A stretch of DNA of 53,689 nucleotides, taken from Candidatus Zhuqueibacterota bacterium (GTDB lineage: Bacteria; Zhuqueibacterota; Zhuqueibacteria; Residuimicrobiales; Krinioviventaceae). Made by a program: the position numbers and the translations under genes. The notes below the pieces were generated by a model, which was not told the origin of the DNA, did no database searches, and saw only the letters and a program-made list of their open reading frames with translations. This document shows positions 44,526-53,684 of this stretch, in pieces (the stretch's first letter is position 1; each line of letters starts with the position of its first letter). The stretch covers positions 1 through 53,689 of the forward strand of contig JAFGSB010000114.1 in assembly GCA_016934825.1 (NCBI GenBank). The letters run 5' to 3'.

Positions 44526-46181
44526 ATGTCAACGGAATTAAAATTACCAGATTTAGGTGAAAATATTGAATCAGGAACGGTCGTATCCATTTTGGTCAAA
44601 ATTGGTGACAGGATCAATAAAGAACAGCCAATTATTGAACTCGAGACCGAAAAAGCGGTCCTCGAAGTGCCGGCCGATGTCAGCGGCGTAGTTGAAAAAA
44701 TACTTGTCAAAGAAGGCGGCGATGTTAAAGTCGGCCAAGCATTACTGGTTGTGGCGGAAGAGACGGAAACTGCGGCGAAAGAAAGCAAACCTGTAAAAGA
44801 GGAAAAAATAAAAAAAGACGAACCTGAGGAACCCGGTAAAGCGACAAAACCGGCGGAAAAGAGCGCCGGGGAAGAAACCGAGGTGGAAATAAAAATACCC
44901 GATCTGGGTGAAGGCATCGAATCGGGTACGGTGGCCAATATCCTGGTGGCTAAAGGCGACCGGATTGAAAAGGACCAGCCTCTTATCGAACTGGAGACCG
45001 AGAAAGCGGTCGTTGAAATCCCGGCGGAAACGGCCGGAACGATAACCGGGATTTTAGTTAAAGCGGGCGAGCAGGTGAAAATAGGGCAACCGATATTAAA
45101 AATTTCAATAACCGGAGAACCGGAGAAAAAGGCCAAAACGGACAAACCCGCACCTGAAACCGATAAACGTGAAGCAGGTGAAAAAAAAGTTCAAAAACCT
45201 GAACAAAAATCGGTTATTCAACCGGTAACAACCGAACCTGTACCCGTCGCCGAGCAAAAGGAAGTATCTCTGATTCCTGCAGCGGCCGCCCCGTCTGTGA
45301 GACGGTTTGCCAGGGAAATCGGTGTGGATATTAACGAGGTAAAAGGGACGGGACCGAATAATCGAATTTCAATCGATGATGTAAAAGATCATTCAAAGAA
45401 ACTGCATCAGCAAAGAACTGCCGGAGCGGCCGCACCGGGAACGTTCCCGGCCGTACCGCTTCCCGATTTCAGTAAATGGGGAGAGACAAAACGCGAACCC
45501 ATGAGCAGGGTTCGTGAAAAAACGGCAACTCATTTAAGCGCGGCCTGGTCAACGGTTCCGCATGTAACCCAGTTTGATAAAGCCGATATTACCGAGATGG
45601 AAAAATTACGGAAGCAGTTTGCTTCCAAAACCGACGCGGCTGGCGGTAAACTTACCATGACGGCGATACTTTTAAAAATCTGCGCGGCCGCGCTCAGGGT
45701 ATTCCCTCAGTTTAATGCCAGTGTGGACATGCAAAATAAAGAGATTGTCTTTAAAAAGTACATAAACATCGGAATTGCCGTGGATACGGACAGCGGCCTG
45801 CTGGTACCGGTCATTCGGGATGCTGATAAAAAAAATATCGTTGATCTGTCCGTTGAATTAACACAGATCGCGCAGCGGGCGCGGGACAGGAAACTGTCGT
45901 TAGAGGAGATGCAGGGCGGGAATTTTACCATATCCAATCTTGGCGGTATCGGCGGAACTGCGTTTACACCCATTGTCAACGCTCCGGAAGCGGCCATTTT
46001 AGGCGTATCCCGTTCCAGGTTCGAGCCCGTTTACATCAACGGCAAGTTCGAACCGAGGCTTTTGTTGCCTTTGTCGTTGTCTTATGACCACAGGGTGATA
46101 GACGGGGCCGACGGTGCACGATTCATACGCTGGGTGGTCGAGGCGATTGAACAGCCGTTTAAAATTGTATTGGAAGGTTAA
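44526..46181 (+). CDS. aceF: Dihydrolipoyl acetyltransferase E2 of pyruvate dehydrogenase
   Basis: The 551-residue protein has two lipoyl domains (about 3-78 and 120-195) with lipoyl lysines at 43 and 160 (ETEKAV), a charged Glu/Lys/Pro linker, an E3-binding domain (about 255-292, SVRRFAREIGVDINEVKG) and the catalytic core with His522 in SYDHRVIDGADG. It moves the acetyl group to CoA. The two lipoyl domains are very alike (DLGE-IESGTV in both), pointing to internal duplication. It lies between aceE and lpd. Confidence 0.96.
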   Translation: MSTELKLPDLGENIESGTVVSILVKIGDRINKEQPIIELETEKAVLEVPADVSGVVEKILVKEGGDVKVGQALLVVAEETETAAKESKPVKEEKIKKDEPEEPGKATKPAEKSAGEETEVEIKIPDLGEGIESGTVANILVAKGDRIEKDQPLIELETEKAVVEIPAETAGTITGILVKAGEQVKIGQPILKISITGEPEKKAKTDKPAPETDKREAGEKKVQKPEQKSVIQPVTTEPVPVAEQKEVSLIPAAAAPSVRRFAREIGVDINEVKGTGPNNRISIDDVKDHSKKLHQQRTAGAAAPGTFPAVPLPDFSKWGETKREPMSRVREKTATHLSAAWSTVPHVTQFDKADITEMEKLRKQFASKTDAAGGKLTMTAILLKICAAALRVFPQFNASVDMQNKEIVFKKYINIGIAVDTDSGLLVPVIRDADKKNIVDLSVELTQIAQRARDRKLSLEEMQGGNFTISNLGGIGGTAFTPIVNAPEAAILGVSRSRFEPVYINGKFEPRLLLPLSLSYDHRVIDGADGARFIRWVVEAIEQPFKIVLEG

Positions 46182-46202
46182 AAAAATGAACAGGAGTGAT
46201 AG

Positions 46203-47624
46203 ATGAGTGAACCATCAAAGAAACTGGTTGTTTTAGGCGCAGGCCCGGGTGGTTATGCCGCAGCATTTCTGGCCGCCGACATGGGAATGGATGTAACCGT
46301 TATTGATCCCGAGGTCAATCCCGGGGGAGTTTGTCTTTATCGCGGGTGTATCCCCTCAAAAGCATTACTGCATGTGGCAAAATTGTTGTCCGAAACGGAG
46401 GAGGCAAAAAACTGGGGAATAGAGTATCAAAAGCCGAAAATCGATATCGATAAACTGCGAACATGGAAAACAAGTGTTGTCGACAGGTTGACCGGCGGAC
46501 TGGGACAATTAACCAGACAACGGAAAATTAACCATATTCGAGGTATTGCCCGTTTCCTGGATAATAAAACTCTTGAGATTACCGATTTAGACGGTAAAAA
46601 GAATAAAGTCGCGTTTGAAAATGTTATAATAGCAACGGGTTCAAGACCGGTTGAAATTCCGGCTTTAAAGCTGGAGAGTCCAAAAGTTATCGACTCTACA
46701 GGCGCGCTTGAATTAAATGATGTGCCCGAGAGGTTACTGGTTATCGGCGGGGGTTATATCGGGCTGGAAATGGGTACCGTATATTCGGCGCTGGGAAGCA
46801 AGGTAACGGTGGTGGAAATGACCCCGGGATTACTTCCCGGTGCGGACCGTGACCTCGTCAGGGTATTGGAAAAAGGATTGACTGCTAAATTCGAATCCAT
46901 TTTATTGAATACAAAAGTTGTTGAGATGAAGGAGGTGAAAGAAGGAATACGAGTTCGGTTTGAAGGAGGACAGCCGGACGATAAGGAACAAATTTTTGAT
47001 AAAGTGCTGATGACGGTCGGACGTAAACCCAATTCAGAAAACCTCGGCCTGGAAAATACCAATGTAAAAATCAATGAACGGGGTTTTATCAGGGTGGACG
47101 GTCAACGCCGAACCGATGAACCAAACATATTTGCGATTGGAGACGTGGCCGGAGAACCTATGCTGGCGCACAAGGCTTCCCATGAAGGCCATACTGCTGT
47201 CGAAGCTATTGCCGGTCACAAGTCCGTGTTTGAACCGCGGGCCATACCGGCCGTCGTATTTACCGATCCTGAAATTGCCTGGTGCGGTTTAACCGAAACA
47301 CAGGCGCGCGAACAGAACCGCAACGTACAGGTGCTGAGATTCCCGTGGGCAGCCTCCGGCAGGGCAATGACGATGGACCGGATCGACGGTTTGACAAAAT
47401 TGCTCATTGATCCCGACAGCGAAAGAATTTTGGGTATGGGTATCGCAGGCGCCGGTGCAGGTGAATTAATAGCCGAAGGTGTTGTTGCAATCGAAATGGC
47501 CGCAAATGCCACCGATCTGAAAATGAGCATCCACCCACATCCCACATTGTCCGAAACTATTATGGAAACCGCTGAAATGTTTTTCGGGACGAGTACCCAT
47601 ATATATCGTCCCAAGAGGAAATAA
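46203..47624 (+). CDS. lpdA: Dihydrolipoyl dehydrogenase E3
   Basis: The 473-residue flavoprotein has the FAD motif GAGPGGYAAA, redox-active Cys44 and Cys49 (CLYRGCIPSK, Tyr in place of the commoner Asn), the NAD motif GGGYIGLEMG, GDVAGEPMLAHKA and the C-terminal HPHPTLSE with catalytic His. It reoxidises lipoyl-E2 with NAD. It follows aceF by 21 bases with AGGAG before the ATG. It could also serve 2-oxoglutarate dehydrogenase or the glycine system. Confidence 0.96.
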   Translation: MSEPSKKLVVLGAGPGGYAAAFLAADMGMDVTVIDPEVNPGGVCLYRGCIPSKALLHVAKLLSETEEAKNWGIEYQKPKIDIDKLRTWKTSVVDRLTGGLGQLTRQRKINHIRGIARFLDNKTLEITDLDGKKNKVAFENVIIATGSRPVEIPALKLESPKVIDSTGALELNDVPERLLVIGGGYIGLEMGTVYSALGSKVTVVEMTPGLLPGADRDLVRVLEKGLTAKFESILLNTKVVEMKEVKEGIRVRFEGGQPDDKEQIFDKVLMTVGRKPNSENLGLENTNVKINERGFIRVDGQRRTDEPNIFAIGDVAGEPMLAHKASHEGHTAVEAIAGHKSVFEPRAIPAVVFTDPEIAWCGLTETQAREQNRNVQVLRFPWAASGRAMTMDRIDGLTKLLIDPDSERILGMGIAGAGAGELIAEGVVAIEMAANATDLKMSIHPHPTLSETIMETAEMFFGTSTHIYRPKRK

Positions 47625-47858
47625 TTAAGAATATTTTCACGAGGCATAAAAACGCAGAGTTTTTTCCCCTCTCGACCCGGAGCTGACATTTCGTATTGTT
47701 TTATATTAATGTTGTTTTAAAATTTACGGAATTGATAAGTAAAAAACTCCATCAAGTATTTTTCTGATATTTCCAATTATTTATCTATAAAATGATTGCT
47801 TAACAAATTTAAGAAATATACATTCAATAAAAATAAATATCATAACAGGGAGGGATAT

Positions 47859-49205
47859 ATGAATAACGACTTTATAGCGGATATGTCGGATAAAATAGAG
47901 AAAAACATAGAGATTGAAAGAGATCTATACCCAAAATTTTCAGTAAAAAGGGGACTCCGTAACGAGGATGGCTCGGGGGTGCTTGTCGGTTTGACTAAAA
48001 TTTCCAGTGTGGTAGGATTTAAAATAGTTGATGAAGAAGTTATCCCCATTGATGGAGATTTGCGTTTTCGTGGAATCAGTATTCACGATATAGTCAATGG
48101 AATTCAAAAAGAAAAACGCCGCGGCTTTGAGGAAGTCACGTTTCTATTATTATTCGGGAAATTACCGACAGAACAGGAGTTGGAAAATTTCAAGGACTAT
48201 ATGAAAGACCGGATAGCCCTGCCGCCGAGGTTAAATGAAATTTCAATACTACAGTTCCCGAGTCCGAGTGTGATGAATAAATTACAACGTGTTACCCTTG
48301 TATTATACGGTCTCGACGAGAAGCCGGATGATATTTCAATACCAAACGTATTGCGTCAATGTTTGAGTTTGATCGCAAAATTCCCGGTCATAATCGCTTA
48401 TTCTTACCAGGCGTTACGGCATAAAATCTATGATGAATCCTTATTTGTGCATCCGCCCAATCCGGATATTTGCTGCGCGGAGAATTTTTTATATATGCTG
48501 CGTCCGGATAAATCATACACCGCCCTGGAAGCGGATTTACTGGATTTGGCTTTGGTCCTGCATGCCGACCATGGTGGTGGTAATAACTCAACATTCACGA
48601 CACATGTCGTATCGTCCAGTCATACCGATACCTATTCCGCTATTGCCGCCGCGGTCGGTTCTCTTAAAGGCCCCTTACATGGCGCCGCCAATTCGTATGT
48701 GATGGATATGATGACGAATATTAAAGAAAATGTTAAAGACTGGAAAGATGAGGATGAAGTAACCGGTTATTTAACAAAAATCTTAAATAAGGAAGCCCAT
48801 GACCGAACGGGACTGGTATATGGGATGGGACATGCGGTTTATACCAAATCCGATCCGCGAGCAATTATTTTAAAGAAAAAGGCAAAAGAACTGGCTGAAG
48901 TCAAGGGAAGAAGCGATGAGTATACACTTTATACGAATATTGAAAAAATAACGCCCAATTTATTCCAACAAATCAAACAATCCAGTAAAGTGGTGTCCCC
49001 CAATGTTGATTTTTATTCCGGATTCGTTTATGACCTGTTGGATTTCCCCCGTGAAATCTATACGCCGATCTTTGCAATGTCGCGGGTTGTCGGCTGGTGC
49101 GCCCACCGGATGGAAGAATTAATTAACGGCAAGAGAATTATCAGGCCGGCATATAAAAACGTGGAAAATTTCCATGATTATATTCCACTCAAAAAACGCA
49201 ATTAA
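47859..49205 (+). CDS. gltA: Citrate synthase
   Basis: The 448-residue enzyme carries the citrate synthase signatures: DGDLRFRGISIHDI, LHADHGGGNNSTF and GSLKGPLHGAANSY (catalytic His), and GMGHAVYTKSDPRA, with the Asp region FYSGFVYDLL. It joins acetyl-CoA and oxaloacetate at the entry of the TCA cycle, using the product of the operon just upstream. The start at 47859 is chosen because GGGAGGGA precedes it and upstream codons look non-coding. A gap of 234 bases from lpd suggests its own promoter. Confidence 0.95.
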   Translation: MNNDFIADMSDKIEKNIEIERDLYPKFSVKRGLRNEDGSGVLVGLTKISSVVGFKIVDEEVIPIDGDLRFRGISIHDIVNGIQKEKRRGFEEVTFLLLFGKLPTEQELENFKDYMKDRIALPPRLNEISILQFPSPSVMNKLQRVTLVLYGLDEKPDDISIPNVLRQCLSLIAKFPVIIAYSYQALRHKIYDESLFVHPPNPDICCAENFLYMLRPDKSYTALEADLLDLALVLHADHGGGNNSTFTTHVVSSSHTDTYSAIAAAVGSLKGPLHGAANSYVMDMMTNIKENVKDWKDEDEVTGYLTKILNKEAHDRTGLVYGMGHAVYTKSDPRAIILKKKAKELAEVKGRSDEYTLYTNIEKITPNLFQQIKQSSKVVSPNVDFYSGFVYDLLDFPREIYTPIFAMSRVVGWCAHRMEELINGKRIIRPAYKNVENFHDYIPLKKRN

Positions 49206-49236
49206 AAAAAAGCCCGGTTAATGCCGGGCTTTTTTA
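49204..49236 (+). terminator. Bidirectional intrinsic terminator
   Basis: AGCCCGG (49211-49217) and CCGGGCT (49224-49230) form a 7-bp stem with loop TTAATG, with an A run on the left and a T run on the right. It can end both the citrate synthase transcript and the dodecin-side minus-strand transcript. Confidence 0.9.
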
Positions 49237-49238
49237 TC

Positions 49239-49451
49239 CTAATCTTCAAGGTTATATCCTATTTTTACCGTTACCTGCCAGTAGGATACGGCATTGTTTT
49301 CTATATATCCCCTTGTTTCGATAACTTCAAACCATCTTAAATTTTTCACTTTTTCGGCTGCTTTTTTTATAGCTGTCTGCACGGCCTCTTCAATGCTGTT
49401 CTTTGACGAACCGGTGATTTCCAGTTTTCCATAAGCATGACTGTCTAACAT
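49239..49451 (-). CDS. Dodecin
   Basis: The 70-residue protein matches dodecins over its full length: GKLEITGSSKNSIEEAV, AIKKAAEKVKNLRWFEV, ETRGYIENN and WQVTVKIGY. Dodecins form hollow dodecamers that store FMN, FAD or other flavins. The aromatic residue in NLRWFEV is the flavin-stacking position. AGGAGA precedes the ATG. It is 49 bases downstream of the thioredoxin-like gene, on the same strand. Confidence 0.93.
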   Translation of the reverse strand: MLDSHAYGKLEITGSSKNSIEEAVQTAIKKAAEKVKNLRWFEVIETRGYIENNAVSYWQVTVKIGYNLED

Positions 49452-49500
49452 TATTTTCTCCTGTTGATTATTATAATTTCCCGCAATTGTTATTCCTTTG

Positions 49501-50622
49501 TTATTTGTATACCCTGCCTAAATAATTGACGATTTCTTTTTTTACTTCAAGCGGATCGTCAATCATTCCGATATGGCGGTATATAATTTTTCCTCCGGGG
49601 GCGATGAGTATAGTATGCGGAATGCTGCCCTGCCATTCCTTATCCACAATCTCGATGATTTTGTAAATATCATCGGAGGTGGAAATGTAATTTGTCATCG
49701 AAGCCTGTTTATCTTTTAAAAAGGTCAGCACTTTGCTTTTTATGGACGGATCATCCACGCTGAGGGTGACCAGTTTAAATTCCCTGTTACGGTACATCCG
49801 GTTCATTTCCACCAATACCGGGAATTCGACAACACAGGGGCCGCACCAGGTTGCCCACATATTTAACAATAATAAATTTTCCGTATCATTTTTAACCAGT
49901 TTTTTGATACCTTCCAGATCGATGTCTTCGAGGATCACGTCTTCTTTGGCCCAATCCTCAAATGCTTTGCGGACGCTGTCGCGTTTGTCTGACCATTTAA
50001 CAGAACAGCCGAATGTTTTTGTTCTTTCTACCGGGACCGGCAGGCCCTTCAGAAGGGCGTTGAGGGCATTCCGTGTGTCGTTGGTTTTAATCCGGTTTAT
50101 TCTTTCGGAATCATCGATTCGGCCGGTGTAGCGGAGTAATCGTCCCTTGTCGAAAATAAAAACATGCGGCGTGGACACCGGGCCGTACATCATGCTGACT
50201 TTTTGATTCTCACCGTCATACAGGTAAGGAAAATTAAAATTATGCTCCCGGGCGCGTATTTTCATGGATTCGAGATCGTCACTCAGGTCCGTATAACCAA
50301 GCTCATCCAGCCGCACGGCTTTCGGATCGTTTGGAGAAATGGCGACTAATGCCACGTTTTTATTTTTATAATCATCCACCAGTTCAATAATACGATTTTC
50401 ATAAGCCTGCGCCGTCGGGCAGTGATTACAGGTAAAAATAACTACAAGTATATCCGCATCTTTAAAATTTTCGAGTGTATAGTTTTTGTCATCGACACCC
50501 GGCAAATTAAAGTTTGGAGCAGGGGAACCAATTTCAAGTTTTTTGACGTTCAAAGGTATCGTCATGCCGTTTCCTGTTAAAATAATTGTCAAAAGCAAAG
50601 TAAAAAATATCCAATGGCGCAT
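49501..50622 (-). CDS. Two-domain thioredoxin-like protein (peroxiredoxin-like plus TlpA-like)
   Basis: The 373-residue exported protein has a signal peptide (about 1-21). Domain one (about 28-200) is redoxin-like with APNFNLPGVDDKNYTL and a CNHC motif (about 70). Domain two (about 215-370) is TlpA-like with MWATWCGPCVVEFPVL. Two redox-active pairs on one chain suggest disulfide exchange in the periplasm, possibly supporting cytochrome c assembly, which would fit the octaheme gene nearby. GGGAG precedes the ATG. Confidence 0.88.
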   Translation of the reverse strand: MRHWIFFTLLLTIILTGNGMTIPLNVKKLEIGSPAPNFNLPGVDDKNYTLENFKDADILVVIFTCNHCPTAQAYENRIIELVDDYKNKNVALVAISPNDPKAVRLDELGYTDLSDDLESMKIRAREHNFNFPYLYDGENQKVSMMYGPVSTPHVFIFDKGRLLRYTGRIDDSERINRIKTNDTRNALNALLKGLPVPVERTKTFGCSVKWSDKRDSVRKAFEDWAKEDVILEDIDLEGIKKLVKNDTENLLLLNMWATWCGPCVVEFPVLVEMNRMYRNREFKLVTLSVDDPSIKSKVLTFLKDKQASMTNYISTSDDIYKIIEIVDKEWQGSIPHTILIAPGGKIIYRHIGMIDDPLEVKKEIVNYLGRVYK

Positions 50623-50643
50623 TTTTTTCTCCCGGATTATTTA

Positions 50644-51498
50644 TTATTCTGATTTTTTAAAAACCCTGACATAATCTACAACTATTTGCTGGGGGAAAAT
50701 AGTGGATTTATCGGGACTGCCCGGCCAGTTTCCGCCTATCGCGAGATTGAGTAAAAGATGAAAACGCTGGTTAAAGGGAGCAGGAAACTTTCCGTTTGTC
50801 GTATACCATTGGGTTTGAGTCTGGTAATGTTGGCCGTCCACATACCAGCGAATTTCACCCTCTTCCCATTCAAGAGTGAACAGGTGAAAGTCCTGGGCAA
50901 AATTCCCGGTTTTTAAAGAGTATGATGTGCCGGTATGGGTGTTTTGCGGGTACTGGCCACCGTAATGTAACGTACCATACACTTTTTGAGGTTCCTGGCC
51001 CAGCAATTCCATAATGTCAATTTCGCCGCTTGCCGCCCAGCCGCCGTAAACTCCGTCGCTGGGAAGCATCCAGAAAGCAGGCCAGATACCCTGTCCATAT
51101 GGCAGTTTTGCCCTGATATCAAACCGGCCGTATTTCCAGTCGCCTTTATTCAAAGTACGTATTCTTGCGGACGTGTAATTCCGTGCGCCGTCCGGCCCCG
51201 TATAATTTTCTTTCAGGGCCTGAATAACCAGCATACTGTCTTTAATAAACAGATTTTCCGGCCGATCTGTATAATACTGCAGTTCGTTATTACCGCCGCC
51301 TCTGCCGTTTACCTCATATTCCCATTTTGAGTTGTCCAGTGATGTGCCGTTAAATTCGTCGTTCCAGTCAAGCGTCCAGCCTTCGGGCTCCGGAATTCCC
51401 GGCGTATTTTTTTTTGGCCCGGTCGGACTGTCACCTTTACTACACATTGTTAATAAAACGATGAAAAACAAAACAAAGTTTGTAATCCTGTAACACAT
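50644..51498 (-). CDS. GH16 family endo-beta-1,3-glucanase (laminarinase-like)
   Basis: The 284-residue protein is a GH16 catalytic domain with the active-site motif EIDIMELLG: nucleophile Glu159, Asp161 and acid/base Glu164. Other family segments are LDWNDEFNG, YGRFDIRAKLPYGQG, WPAFWMLP and FHLLLNLAIGGNWPG. The N-terminus is hydrophobic with Cys19 in LLTMC, an atypical lipobox because Met replaces the small residue before Cys. It is probably surface or periplasmic and degrades laminarin-like glucans. GGGGA precedes the ATG. Confidence 0.92.
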   Translation of the reverse strand: MCYRITNFVLFFIVLLTMCSKGDSPTGPKKNTPGIPEPEGWTLDWNDEFNGTSLDNSKWEYEVNGRGGGNNELQYYTDRPENLFIKDSMLVIQALKENYTGPDGARNYTSARIRTLNKGDWKYGRFDIRAKLPYGQGIWPAFWMLPSDGVYGGWAASGEIDIMELLGQEPQKVYGTLHYGGQYPQNTHTGTSYSLKTGNFAQDFHLFTLEWEEGEIRWYVDGQHYQTQTQWYTTNGKFPAPFNQRFHLLLNLAIGGNWPGSPDKSTIFPQQIVVDYVRVFKKSE

Positions 51499-51738
51499 TT
51501 TTTTCCCCGCTTCTGAATCTACAAGCCAAGTAAAAATACTCTAATAAAAATTTATTAAAAATTATTTTAAAATAAAAGACTGTTTTTTTTATTCAATTTG
51601 CGCGATGCAGACCGGGTTACTCCCCCGGTTGATATAACCGGACTTGTCCAGTCGTTTTATTAACCAGACAAGACCATTTTACATTTGCGGCAGAGGTCTA
51701 CGAATAAAGTATAATTATCCGGGACCGGCCGGTGAATA

Positions 51739-53334
51739 TTATTTTTCGTTATACCGCTGTCGATACATCTGTCGGAGCGCTTTTGCTTCTTCCTCCGACA
51801 ATCCTTTAAGCCAGGTATGCGAATCTTCGCTTAATAATCTGTTGATTTTAAGCTCGTATTTATTTTTCATGTCCGGGCTTTTCTCCCCTGCGGCGGTTAA
51901 AATCGCGGGCAGGAATTCCGTATAAAAATGTTTGGCAACTTCATACATCCCGTGCCAGTGAGTATAGTCCGGACCCATCATACTTGCGCCATGCCGGGCC
52001 CGCCGGCCTTCATGATGCCACAGTTCCCAGTAAATCCACTGCACATTTTTTTCAAAAGGCGCGTTTGGATTCAGGATCCCATCCGCCGTCATGTCGTCCA
52101 TGAACTGCTTTGCCGGAACGGCGAATTTTTTATTATATAAATCGACCAGGTCATCAAACTGTTTGTAAAAGTTATTGACAAAAGTATTGTTGTGACAATT
52201 GAGGCAGGCGCCCTGCATTTTTTTTCGCCGTTCTTCCCACGTGACAATATTTGCTACCGTGCGCGGTATTTGCCTGGTTTGTAATTGTTCGTTTTCCAAT
52301 ATTTTTTCCTGTGTGGTAATTTCCGCGCCGATATCAGGAAGCATTTTGGTATGCGGGTAATCTTCCTTGAAGCCGTCCTCATAAATAACCGTATTCAACT
52401 TTGTACTGATAACAGGCCGGAGCGCCCAGCTTATTCGTTCGCCGACATCATGCGAATTGCCGGTTGCTTCACCGTCAGGCGTCATATAAGAGCCGATGTG
52501 GCAGGTGGCGCAGGTCGGGGCGGCGGAATAATCCCTACCCAGAACCCAGTTTTCTTTTTCCAGCGACATGCGGTTACGGTTCGCGTAAAACGCGATGCCG
52601 TGCTTCGATTCATTATAAATTTCGATTTGCGGGTGATCCGGTCCCATATGGCATTTGCCGCAATTTTCCGGCGAACGCGCCAGCCCGGCCTGGAAAGAAT
52701 GACGCGAGTGACAGGCATGGCAGGATCCTTTTGAGCCGTCAGGATTTAGTCTGCCCATGCCGCTGTTGGGCCAGGTGTTCGGTTCGATGAGCGGTTTGTT
52801 TTCCGGGCCGGTGCGCAGTATCGCCCCGTTTTCATCCCTGACAAAACGGATAATACTGCCATGGCACTGCCAGCAGCCGTTTACCGCATCGGCAATATTA
52901 CCGGGCATTCCCGCCGCTTTTTCAGCAAGCACATTATCCAGGCTGGCGAGTATTTCTCCCGCTTTGGCATGATGGCTTTTAGAGAATTCCTCATGTTCAT
53001 CGGCATGACAGTTAGCGCAGTCTTTCGGAGTCACCAGGGATGATACGTATACTCCTTCGTGGTTCCAGGCATCAATATCTTCTTTTTCGGCGGAATGACA
53101 CTCAAAGCAGCCGATCCCTGTTTGCGCGTGTTTGGAGTATTCCCATTCCATAACAAGCGCGGGCGACATTTTTGTATGACAATCAATACATTTTTGGTTT
53201 TCAAGGGAAATATCCAGCGCCCCGGCGCTGACGGACGGATTGTTGTATGACTCCTGAACAGCATAAAGCGGCGATAAAAAAAACAATGAAATAGTAGCAA
53301 TTTTAGGTAGATATAATAAAGTCTTTTTGTTCAT
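51739..53334 (-). CDS. Octaheme cytochrome c of the hydroxylamine oxidoreductase family
   Basis: The 531-residue protein has a signal peptide (about 1-25) and eight CxxCH heme-binding motifs (about residues 49, 76, 106, 153, 204, 224, 273 and 381), with spacing and segments (APTCATCHIGSY, GPDYTHWHGMYEVAKHFY) of the HAO family. Members oxidise hydroxylamine or hydrazine, or reduce nitrite. The P460 cross-link tyrosine cannot be assigned by eye; Tyr457 is a candidate to examine. No NapC/NrfH-like quinol partner is next to it. GGAGGGA precedes the ATG. Confidence 0.9.
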   Translation of the reverse strand: MNKKTLLYLPKIATISLFFLSPLYAVQESYNNPSVSAGALDISLENQKCIDCHTKMSPALVMEWEYSKHAQTGIGCFECHSAEKEDIDAWNHEGVYVSSLVTPKDCANCHADEHEEFSKSHHAKAGEILASLDNVLAEKAAGMPGNIADAVNGCWQCHGSIIRFVRDENGAILRTGPENKPLIEPNTWPNSGMGRLNPDGSKGSCHACHSRHSFQAGLARSPENCGKCHMGPDHPQIEIYNESKHGIAFYANRNRMSLEKENWVLGRDYSAAPTCATCHIGSYMTPDGEATGNSHDVGERISWALRPVISTKLNTVIYEDGFKEDYPHTKMLPDIGAEITTQEKILENEQLQTRQIPRTVANIVTWEERRKKMQGACLNCHNNTFVNNFYKQFDDLVDLYNKKFAVPAKQFMDDMTADGILNPNAPFEKNVQWIYWELWHHEGRRARHGASMMGPDYTHWHGMYEVAKHFYTEFLPAILTAAGEKSPDMKNKYELKINRLLSEDSHTWLKGLSEEEAKALRQMYRQRYNEK

Positions 53335-53512
53335 TAAATCCCTCCTTTTATTTTATTTGATTGGACGTATCATATAATAACATTATCTACTACGGGAAAA
53401 TTCGTATTAAAACGAACAATAGGATATTAGTTTGACAACCTAAAAAACAGAAAAAAAGTTGAAATTCAATAAAAAATTTCCAATACAATTTATTTTAATA
53501 TTAAACAACACT
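53335..53512 (+). other. Upstream region of the octaheme cytochrome gene
   Basis: The stretch holds the ribosome site and, presumably, the promoter of the minus-strand cytochrome gene. A short inverted repeat TTCGT/ACGAA with a 6-base loop lies at 53401-53416 and might be an operator. It ends at the MITE-like copy B. Confidence 0.4.
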
Positions 53513-53684
53513 AGTGTCCGGTTAAACCCGGACGCGACACTCGTAACATATTATTTTATTAATGTTTTCGAATATGATTTCCTTAATTGATATGTTTGAA
53601 AAAATTAAATTTTTCCAATTTTTTTGCTTGATTTTATTGAACATGCAAACCGGATCAGGCAGCGGTGTCCGTTAACCGGACACC
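53513..53684 (-). mobile_element. MITE-like non-autonomous element, copy B (inverted)
   Basis: The 172-base element has the same hairpin ends as copy A at 31598-31770, in reverse orientation. The bulged end is at 53513-53541 and the perfect hairpin GGTGTCCG/CGGACACC with loop TTAAC at 53664-53684. Several internal blocks also match (TTCAATAAAATCA, CGAAAAC-TTAATAA, AATATGTT). Upstream of the octaheme cytochrome promoter, it may affect its transcription. The window ends five bases later. Confidence 0.7.

Noticed and set aside
31598-53684. The two MITE-like copies as ends of a 22-kb composite transposon
   Set aside because: The interior holds topA, pyruvate dehydrogenase and citrate synthase genes, which are core functions, and no transposase. 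Two independent insertions are simpler.
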